Of a stretch of DNA of 64,000 bases, positions 55,917 through 64,000 are shown piece after piece. Under the pieces are notes generated by a model. The model did not search any database, was not told the origin of the DNA, and saw only the letters and a program-made list of their open reading frames with translations. This DNA comes from Flammulina velutipes (Eukaryota > Basidiomycota > Agaricomycetes > Agaricales > Physalacriaceae): NCBI GenBank assembly GCA_011800155.1, contig CM022369.1, positions 496,001 through 560,000 of the forward strand, in the 5' to 3' direction. A program made the translations under genes and the position numbers. Each line of letters starts with the position of its first letter. Within the stretch, counting starts at the first letter, position 1.

Positions 55917-57297
55917 AAAGTCACGAAAGACTTGGAAAGTTGAAGCGACAGTGGGGAATTAACAAGAGCTTTAGCCACGATCGGGCCCCCTGGAGGTTTT
56001 ATATGAGATCGCATCAAGGTTCACGGCGGACATCAGCGATCCTCCGACTATTTGCGCGACGAAGCAACCGCCGGGATTGTCTACAAACGCCATTCTAAAA
56101 CTGTTTCTCATCTTCAGCTCGTAAACAAGGACTCTATCCTTTTCTCCGCCTGCACATTGTCCAACGTCAAGCTCACGTTGACGGTCTCACCCCTCAATCG
56201 GCATCCATTGACACCGACTATAGTAAGGGATCTAACTCGTGGCTGGAAGTTGTATTGAACGTGAACCCTACGCGTGCAAGTACGATGTCTTGTGAGAAAT
56301 GCGGCCAGGCTTGTCTCGTACCAAGCCATCTCCGTTCCCTTGAAACCGCACTGCATTATGATTATGGCTCATACTATGAGGTTTTCATCTCGGTCACTGG
56401 AGTACTAGTGGTGAGGTAGTTGAAGGCTCGCTAACGCTACTACTACTCCAGATTTTACATCCATCCATACCAACCACTGATTAATCGTATTGCTACAGCA
56501 TACCAGTACACTAAGTGTTATGTATCTCAAGGATTAACAGGTGGTTGCTCCAACTTCCTATGATTGCGTACCCCGACGTCAATCGACCAGGGCTAACTGC
56601 GGGGCTCTCTCCGCTTCTGTCAAGCGATATTATCGCTGAGAACCTAGGGAATCCTCTCCTAACTCCATTCGTTGTCCATGGATCTCAAAGAACTCTGGTC
56701 GCTATAACGCACACGCCGAAGAAGCGCGCGTAGCATCCATTCGATCCCTCATAGACGCGTTGAACCCTCTTTCCAAGCGGAAAAAACGCTCACACTCATG
56801 AATCGCGACACGACGTCGACCACTGTATAATCACTGATCTTGCGATTGCGAGGCAAGCTTTGCATTCAATCGCTATGTGGTGCGCCCGAAGTTGTTGCGT
56901 CACCTCTCTCTCTTGGTCATCACCGCGTTCAGTGGCGATTCTCTGTGCCATATGCCTACAGAAGGCAGCGAGTACTCCTGTGAATTATTGTCAGATGTCA
57001 GGGTAATGAGGCCAATGGTAAATCCTACATCAACGTTCTCAAAGAATTCTATTCCCGAAAGGTTTGGTAAGTGATCCCAAATCGTATGGCAGCGATTGAG
57101 CTCTCTACTTAAGAGATTGAGGAGAGTGGTTGCCAGATGCCATTACCACCATCATGATTTGACGAAGAGAATAAATTGGGGCATGACACTCGTCTCACCC
57201 GGTCTTCATAGGACCGATGAAGAAATGTTGTTTCTCGGGATCGACGACCTTGGTCAGATAACACTATGAATAAATACTGCATGGCTTGAAGAAGGTA
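55917..57297. other. 1.4 kb spacer
   Basis: Between the methyltransferase start and the IST1 3' end. The open frames here are short, overlap on both strands and show no family features. I see no gene. Confidence 0.5.
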
Positions 57298-58507
57298 CTA
57301 TTTCTTCTTCAATGCGGCAAACCTCTTGCTGAGTGCCTCAAATTCGTCTTCTGGTTTCTCGGGCGGAGATTTGGCGGTAGCCGATGTGACCTCTTTCTTT
57401 TGTGGGTCACTCGATTTATCTGCCGTCGGTGGGATGCTAGGGAGACCCAGACTCGCTTCACTCTTGTCCCTCTCGGTGGACGGGTTCGCGTCGGTTACAG
57501 TAATTTCCATCGCTTCCTGGGTGTGGAAATGAATATCAACTTTGGACCAGGTACGTTGATCTTACTTACCTTGGTGCCACTTTCAGAGTCACCTCCTGCT
57601 GCGTCGTACCCGGGCCATGCAACACCGTAAGACTTGGTGATCTCCGCCAAATAGGCGTCCACTAGTTCAGAAGATGGCATAGCAATATCCAGTTTGCGGA
57701 CGACCTTGGTTGCGGTTAATAAGAGGCATACACAGTGGAACAGATGGAGCTAACACGTTCGCTAACACGATTGCCCACGTTATCCATAACAGATGCAGAA
57801 AAATCCCGGCCATACTTGTGCATGAGGATGTCTCGGAGTACGTGAAGCTCTATGAAAAGGTCAGTGAAGCTAGCGGGTCAGAAATTTACCGCACCTTTCA
57901 GCTCAGTCCTCGGAGCGGCATAAATGATCCTAGCAAGCCCGGTTTTTAGGTGGAGAAGGGTTGAGACCGTGCATTCTTACGCGCAAACGCCTTCGGAGAC
58001 CGCAGGATCAGGTTCTCGAGAGCTGTAGTGACGCATAAAGCGTAAATCGGATTCGAAAGGTGCGCACATAATGTCAGCACTTACTTCATATCAACGATAC
58101 CAAATCTAGCTAGCAGCAATTCACAATATAGCTCAAGCAGCTCCAGAAGCTCGACGTGAATATCCTCGTTGATTACTGGATACCGTAAGACGCTTGTAAG
58201 AAAGACGGTAAAGACATACTCGTCTCAACTTTGACCCTCGCCGTTTCGATCTTCCCTCTTTCGACGAGGGTAGCGATGTCACGTCGGGACGCTTTCGCTT
58301 GTGCCTCCTTTTTCTGCTGAAGCATCCTTAGACGCTGCACAGAAATCCTATGCGACAGTGCTACAGTCAATGAGATAGATATGATTGAACTGAGCACCCA
58401 CCGGAGTTGCACCTATGTTCACCGAGCACGGCTTCGTTAGATAATCTGATAGAGCATCTTGTGGTGTGCGATGTTACCTTGGCTTTCGTAGGATTCCAGA
58501 GAGCCAT
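57298..58507 (-). CDS. IST1: IST1 (ESCRT-III-associated) protein
   Basis: Ist1 regulates the ATPase Vps4 and ESCRT-III on endosomes. The gene starts at 58507 with a 30-bp exon (MALWNPTKAK), an 11-bp microexon (58402-58412), and the exon ISVQRLRMLQQKKEAQAKAS, giving the conserved VQLRISVQRLRMLQ. The core continues with RRDIATLVERGKIETARVKV, INEDIHVELLELLELYCELL and ARFGIVDM. The C-terminal part includes MPSSELVDAYLAEITKSYGV and ends EDEFEALSKRFAALKKK, the MIT-interacting-motif-like end of the family. The whole is about 290 residues in seven or so exons. Length and order match the family. Confidence 0.9.
58402..58412 (-). other. IST1: 11-nt microexon of IST1
   Basis: The minus strand reads TAG|GTGCAACTCCG|GTGGGT here. 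Spliced between the exon ending AAAGCCAAG (intron 58413-58477, 65 bp) and the exon starting GATTTCTGTG (intron 58348-58401, 54 bp), it supplies V-Q-L-R, which the family has at this place. Confidence 0.75.
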
Positions 58508-59138
58508 GAGCGCGTAATACAGTGTGGAAAGGCACGAGATGCAATGTGTTTGGCAAAGGTGTGAGAAACAAACATCAAGATCTCTTTCATCTGGTTCCGC
58601 GAATTTTAAATGATCGAGGATCCCCACATTTCGGCTGTGGCGTCGTTCAATGGTTGCTTGCTGTCGGATGCTGTATCAGAATATCACGCCTAGAGCTCGC
58701 AAGTACTTCAGCAGACATTCAGGAGTGTATTTACGGCTCCTTAACAATCTACGTTTCGGAAACTGACGAGTCTAAACGCGATGTGTGCTCTATTGCATTG
58801 TCATCAGATCGACAGGCTTGGGAACAGTTGTGAGCTCGCCTTGGAAACGATTCTTCGGAAATCCGGTTAAGCACAATCTCGATTCATCCACATTCTGGCA
58901 AGTGCTGTCTGAAATGTTACTGGACACGGTCAATCCAAGCGTGCGAGCCTAGGCACCACTATTAATTCACGATCGGAAGGAAATTGCCGGGCAATTGTAC
59001 GATGATCTGATCGCAATGGTGATGTGTGTCCCTGATGGTTACCGTGACCTCTCATCCATCCGGGCTGTCCTTGTCCTTGCATTTGCTCTTCAACACTCTT
59101 GTAAACGGCCGTCGCTGTATTCTTGAACAGCACCCTGG
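58508..59138. other. divergent promoter between IST1 and RasGEF genes
   Basis: The two genes point away from each other. Frames on the plus strand here lack family features and overlap the IST1 first exon region. No gene seen. Confidence 0.5.
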
Positions 59139-61427
59139 ATGGCTTCTTCGAAATCTGGGAATGCTCGTCGGGACCTTCATCTATCCATTGATCCATCACC
59201 GTATGAAGCAAACTGCCGGCTGTCGTCAGAGTCGTCGACGCCCTCGTCGGCATCAGCCCGGGGCAGCACCGATACCTACCCCACATCCCCTTCATCCTCT
59301 GGCTCAGATCTTGGCGTCGTGTTCTCTGTACTATGCTTCTATGACTTCCAGTCAGATGATCCATCCCATCTCCCATTCTACAAGAACGAACTGCTCGACA
59401 TTGTCAAGCAAGAGGATAGTGGCTGGTGGGCAGCCATGCGCCGAGGTGGAAACATTATCGGCTGGGTTCCTCAAGCCTTTGTTCGTCCTCTCTCTCCCGA
59501 TATGACAGACCGCCTGCGGCACGTGCGGGAAGAACTGCGCGTCTTTGAGTACGATGCCGAGCAGCTGTATCAGTCAGCACCTATCCTACGTATCCCTTTC
59601 GATTCGGAAGAAGAACAGAGACCCTCTCCAGAATCCCAAACACGGCCCATGCTTGTCGACCGTCCCCATCCACCACCTTCACCCATCACTCCCACTCCCA
59701 AACCTCCTCAATTTTACATGACCCGCAAGAGCTCTACAACCTCATTGCTAAAATCTGACCCAATATCACGGGGAAAGATACAGACTTTGTCTCCTCTGCG
59801 GCGTCAGGACGTCGCACGCGCTATTCCCATTCTTCCTCCTCCTCCTTCTGAACACGTCAACCTTGATGGCGCGGCTGATACATCTCTTTCAGCCGACAGG
59901 CGCCGGCAAGCTATAATCAAGAAACTGACTGGCAGTGACGATGCAGTGAACTACGTCAATACAGTCAACTCCCCATGGTTTACCAAGTCCAAGTACGCCG
60001 ATCAGCTAAAGTTCGATCATGACGGGCAGGTCCGCTCCGGAACTCTGGCAGCGTTAGTCGAGAAACTTACAACTGACACTTCCAAGGATGCAATTAGTAC
60101 GTGTGTATCCACTACAATCGTTCTAAAAACTAATTATTTCTTCCAGAGGCGGTGAAAGATGAGGCCTTCCGACGTGTATTCTTGATGACATTCCGCACTT
60201 TCATGACGGCCGATAGGCTATTCGAGATGCTGGTTGACGTGTATGGGATGGAATTTCCTGACAATATCAGTGAACCTGAATTCGCCGAATGGAGGGAGAA
60301 ATGTTGTCTCCCTACTCAGAAGATTGTCATGGAGGTATTCGGGGACTGGCTAGAACACCACCGGCTACTGGAGGAAGAGCCGCACATTGCTCGGCGCTTA
60401 ACAGTGTTCTTGAGCTCGATACCACCTCAGAACATTATGTCTGGGACTGCCAAGGTATTACTACAGACTATACAGCGGCTGGTAAGACTTCTACCTCTCG
60501 CGTGATCGTATGCATCTGACGCAGCTATTCATAGACATTTGCCAGCCCATGTATTGAGTCCCCCAACGTTTCCACACGACGGCGGAAGAAGTCGAAGGAC
60601 CACAAAGGCGACTTGCTGAGACTGGACCCGACAGACATGGCAGAACAACTCTGTCTATACGAGTACAGACTTTACAGCAAGATCACGCCCCAAGAATGCC
60701 TCGAGAACGCGGAAACTCGAACGCCAGAGGGACGGGCAGCGTCACATCTCTTCGCTTTCACCTCGACACACGACAAACTGGCGAATTGGGTGATGTACAG
60801 TATTCTGAGCAACGAAGCTCTAGGAAAACGGGCCGACACCATTGACTTTTGGATTAAAGTTGCGGATGTAAGCACTGTATTAGACCTATTCACGATGGAT
60901 ACTGAGTTTTGCATTCATAGAAGATGCGCACCTTGCGCAATTTTTCATCTATGAGCGCGATTATCACAGCGCTGAGTAGTGTTGTCATCACGCGCTTGCA
61001 TTTGACGTGGTCCCACGTCGGGCGGAAAACCAATCTCGACGCCTTACTCAAATATAACGATCCAAGTGGCGGGTTTGCAGCGTACAGGAACGTACAACAA
61101 CAGGTGAAAGGCCCGTGCGTGCCTTTCGTGGGAATGTACCTCACCGATATCGTTCATACACAAGACCAATTCGAGGAGGAGGATCACAATCGGGTGTCGT
61201 TCATCAAGCGGCACCGATGGTTCGATGTGGTCAGCGCGATGCTCAAACACCAGCAGAATCCTTATAACATTCCCGAGAGCACAACTACTCGCCAATTCAT
61301 TGCGAACAGCTTACGAATAATGGGGACCAAAGAGCAAGCGTGGTTTTGGGCAAGAAGCCAAGAAGTACAGCATTCGGAGGTGGCGCATGCGGATATCCGT
61401 CGTGGATTGGAGGCAGCTGGATTTTAG
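59139..61427 (+). CDS. SH3-RasGEF (CDC25-type) exchange factor
   Basis: A Ras guanine-nucleotide exchange factor of about 710 residues. The start at 59139 (MASSKSGNARRDLHLSIDPS) is followed by an SH3 domain at about residues 60-120: VVFSVLCFYDFQSDDPSHLP, ELLDIVKQEDSGWWAAM and IIGWVPQAFV. A Pro-rich linker leads to the REM/RasGEF_N domain (GQVRSGTLAALVEKLT, FLMTFRTFMTADRLFEML), and the catalytic CDC25 domain has LRLDPTDMAEQLCLYEYRLY, ADTIDFWIKVAD, NFSSMSAIITALSSVVITRL and GPCVPFVGMYLTDIVHTQDQ. Introns lie at about 60099-60146, 60482-60533 and 60869-60922. It activates Ras upstream of cAMP/PKA or MAPK signalling at membranes. It is shorter than yeast Cdc25 but has the same order of domains. Confidence 0.93.
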
Positions 61428-61664
61428 ATGTGTATTTTTTTGGATGTAAGAATATCTCTCGCGCTGACTCGGCATGTCATCTGTATCTACTACATCAACA
61501 CGCATTGGACGTAAAACTGATTTTAAACCATTGGATCGTTCTAAGTAAGATGCGTGATGCGTTGGTGATATGTACGTCCCGATAGTCCTATAGGTGGAAG
61601 AACTGAGAAAGTAAATTACAGAGGAACATACATAAAAGGTGTAAGTGGAGTGTAGAATAGGCAT

Positions 61665-62651
61665 TCAACATGCGCAAGGGTCGTTCTGGCCGGGCACAGC
61701 TTGCTTATTGAGGTCAACACCTGCACGCGCACCAGGGGCTGCGCGACTGCTGGCTCCAGCTCGTGGAGGAGGCGCCGTTAACGGGAGCTTGTTAGCTGTG
61801 TAAATGATTAGCATAACCCTTTTCTCTTCAGAGTAAGATACGGACCAATTGCCATGAAGATGTCAGATACGCCCTCGCCTGATTTCGCACTGGTTTCGCC
61901 CCACATCAGTCCCTCCTCCTCTGCATACTTCTTGGCCTCTTCCTCAGAAACCTGTCGGCGGGCTGCAAGATCCGATTTGTTGCCACAGAGTGCAATAACT
62001 ATGGAGGGGTCAGCCTGTCGTTGCAGTTCCCTAATCCATGTCCGGGCTTTCTCCAATGATGCAGATTGAGTTATGTCATAGACGACGACGGCGCAGTTGG
62101 CGTTTCGGTAATACATAGGTGCCTATGGTGCGGTTAGGGCATGGGTGCAGTCAAATAAGTGGGTACATACAAGTGACTGGACGAATTAGGTAGATGGTCA
62201 GTTGAAGCTGTAGATACTGCGGACAGCGGGCTCACCTTGTAACGCTCTTGGCCAGCAGTATCCCCATAGCAGATGTGAGATGACGGAATTTGGCCAGAAA
62301 TGCAAGGATGCTCACCATATCTCGAACTTCACAGTCGTTTGGTCTTGGAGAGTCACGGTCTGCGTCAAGAACGCAGCTGAACGAGGATGAATTAGCGCAC
62401 GGTAGGGAATAATATTCGATGTGAAGCGTACCACCAATGGTGCTTTCCCGATAGTCGTCAAACTGGTCTTTCACGAATCGTAGGACAAGACTGGATAATT
62501 GTGGCATGAGCCCATACGATGGCGTGGGTTCCCCAAAGTCTTACCTTGACTTTCCTACTGCGCTCTCACCTGCAACGCTGTTAGAAAAGAAGACAACAGA
62601 GAAATAAAACTCACCGAGAAGTACGAGTTTAAACTGGAATTGCTTGGACAT
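61665..62651 (-). CDS. YPT5: Rab5-type small GTPase (Vps21/Ypt5)
   Basis: A Rab5 GTPase of about 210 residues controlling early-endosome fusion. The start at 62651 gives MSKQFQFKLVLLGESAVGKS (P-loop), continuing LVLRFVKDQFDDYRESTIGA, where switch I has the Rab5-type ESTIGAAF, then AFLTQTVTLQDQTTVKFEIW, and DTAGQERYKSLAPMYYRN (switch II). GNKSDL and TSAKSGEGV are the nucleotide-binding G4 and G5 motifs. The C-terminal exon (61665-about 61795) ends GQNDPCAC, a CxC geranylgeranylation motif, as in many Rab proteins. Five or so short introns interrupt the gene. It shares a 261-bp divergent promoter region with the Mei2-like gene. Confidence 0.95.
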
Positions 62652-62912
62652 GGTCGTCGTTAGAACAGATGATTGCCAGAGCAGTGCGTGTGCACGGGGC
62701 GTCAGGGACGTCCGGAAAGTGCCGAACACTTTTATCATCAACTCCTCGACTCGCATTTCCTTTCTGCAACCACCACCTACACAAGCTGTGAAATAGTAGG
62801 CACACTCACCCGCATCTACTCGTTTTTGGACGTCTCTGTATTCACTCGCTGTCTATTTATCGTCTCTTTCGCCCTATCTGTCCGTGCACACGTCAGTCGA
62901 AGGCTTGTAAAA

Positions 62913-64000
62913 ATGAATCGCCACCATCCATACGGAGAGAACCCAATGCGTCGCGGAGCCCCCCCTGCTGGTCCTGGTCCAGATAGATCTTACAGAGGGG
63001 GCAGTGGCGGTGGTTACCGCGGAGGACGAGGTGGTCGTGGTCGTGGTGGCGCTGGAGGTGGTTATGGCTCTTACGACTCTGGGAACATGAACAACGGAAA
63101 CTACAATACCTACGACCAGCCACCCGAGATGGCATATGGCGGCGGCGGCGGTTATCCCAACATGCCTCCTCAGGCTGCTCATCCTCCCCCTCAACAAGAT
63201 CCATACTTTCAGAATTACGGTGCTGGACCTTCAGCTGCTCATTACCCTCCACCAATGCCCCCATCAGCTGGCTACGCTCCTCCTCAGGAGTATAACAAAT
63301 TTGAAGGTACGCTGAATATCTGAGCTTCAACGTTTAAACCTTCAGGACTTGGGCATGTCCTTCTATCGTCAGCAATGAGGTTGAGGCACTTGTTGCAATC
63401 TCCTAAGGCGATGAATTACACACCCACGGGAATTAGAAAGCACTGAGATCGTCATGGAACTATTCACGTTCGGCATCTTCTTGAGAGTGTCTTGGGAACG
63501 TGTTGCCCTCTTTTTCTGGCTGCGTCCTACCTTGTTGTCTTTTTTCTGTCAGAACCTCATCTCACAGTATCGCTCAAATGTTAGGACATTCAAACTCGTA
63601 CGGTGATGATAGTGGTGGCTACGGACGAGGCGGGGCTCGTCGCCCTCCTCCCATTCCTCAGAAAAGAGACGATTCCATCATCGAGGAAAGAATTCAACGT
63701 GAACGTCCGTGCAGGACGTTATTTATTCGTAACATTAAGGCAAGCATTTCAAAGCGACACCACGACTGATCACTGAACATTCGTGATAGTATGAAACCGA
63801 TAGTGACGACGTACGTCGCCAGTTCGAAGAGTTCGGTGACATTAGAACGTTCTTCGATCTCATCTCGACGAGAGGTATGGTGTTTGTGACTTACGTGAGT
63901 TGCTGCGAACCTACGCGACTAGCCGCAAGTCTGATCAGTCTAAACAGTTCGATTTGCGCGCAGCAGAACGCGCGCGCGAACGTTTACAGGATACTGAAAT
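62913..64000 (+). CDS. Mei2-like RRM protein (5' part only)
   Basis: The gene starts at 62913 (MNRHHPYGENPMRRGAPPAG) and runs off the right edge. The first exon encodes an Arg/Gly-rich stretch (SYRGGSGGGYRGGRGGRGRG) and a Gly/Pro/Tyr-rich low-complexity region. A long intron (from about 63307 to 63580, much longer than others in the window) leads to HSNSYGDDSGGYGRGGARRP. The first RRM then begins: RPCRTLFIRNIK (RNP2: LFIRNI), after another intron YETDSDDVRRQFEEFGDIRT, and RGMVFVTY (RNP1), followed by FDLRAAERARERLQ. The wording FGDIRT...RGMVFVTYFDLRAA is that of Mei2-type RRMs, which bind meiosis-related RNAs. The C-terminal Mei2 RRM is outside the window. Confidence 0.8.

Noticed and set aside
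62874..63330. Minus-strand frames opposite the Gly-rich first exon of the Mei2-like gene
   Set aside because: They arise from the GC-rich Gly/Arg codons on the other strand and have no family features.
1..64000. tRNA genes, transposon terminal repeats, CRISPR-like arrays
   Set aside because: I looked for T-loop-like GTTCRANNC motifs outside coding exons, inverted terminal repeats and regularly spaced repeats by eye and found none that hold up.

Overview
The window looks like nuclear DNA of a filamentous basidiomycete, most likely an Agaricomycete. Almost every recognisable gene is cut by several short introns (mostly about 45-70 bp, GT-AG, a few apparently GC-AG), genes lie on both strands with short spacers, and there are no operons. 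The gene set mixes conserved eukaryotic housekeeping genes (THOC1/HPR1, SKI2, MDM10, IST1, Rab5, NF-YB/HAP3, RNase H1) with types typical of mushroom-forming fungi (wax-synthase-like MBOAT enzymes, F-box proteins, kinases with an MLKL-like N-terminal domain). CDS coordinates are genomic spans from start to stop codon and include introns. I worked out many splice junctions by hand by keeping the protein frame; others are inferred. No tRNA, rRNA, CRISPR array or intact transposon was found.

Layout. 0-5 kb: the 5' part of an ING chromatin protein, an NmrA-like oxidoreductase, and a DUF1479 (Fe/2OG-type) protein with a possible mitochondrial presequence. 4.4-11.5 kb: a full PDR-type ABC transporter followed by a short-chain dehydrogenase on the same strand. 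12-18.5 kb: a small Ser-rich protein, a SAP-like nuclear protein, a phytanoyl-CoA dioxygenase-like enzyme, then a small acidic protein divergent by 30 bp from THOC1. 18.6-25 kb: a wax-synthase-like membrane acyltransferase, MDM10 (ERMES), a kinase with an MLKL-like N-terminal bundle, and an orphan. 25-36.7 kb: a TBC RabGAP, RNase H1, an intronless orphan, an APH-fold phosphotransferase, NF-YB, a LAMTOR2-like roadblock protein and a long coiled-coil orphan. 36.7-40.5 kb is gene-poor. 40.5-49.3 kb: F-box protein, SIKE/FGFR1OP2-like coiled-coil protein (STRIPAK type), RRM-like protein, Tyr/Ser/Pro-rich orphan and a homeodomain-like regulator. 49.5-64 kb: SKI2 helicase, LaeA-type methyltransferase, IST1, SH3-RasGEF, Rab5, and the 5' part of a Mei2-like RRM protein that runs off the window.

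The genes do not form one pathway. RNA handling (THOC1, SKI2, Mei2-like, RRM-like) and endosome/TOR/Ras signalling (Rab5, IST1, RabGAP, LAMTOR2-like, RasGEF) are both well represented, as expected by chance in a compact genome. The most notable locus is at 21.8-23.8 kb: a four-helix-bundle plus brace region like that of MLKL, fused to a kinase domain that keeps its catalytic residues. Smaller points are two likely GC-AG introns, an 11-nt microexon in IST1, and very tight head-to-head gene starts.
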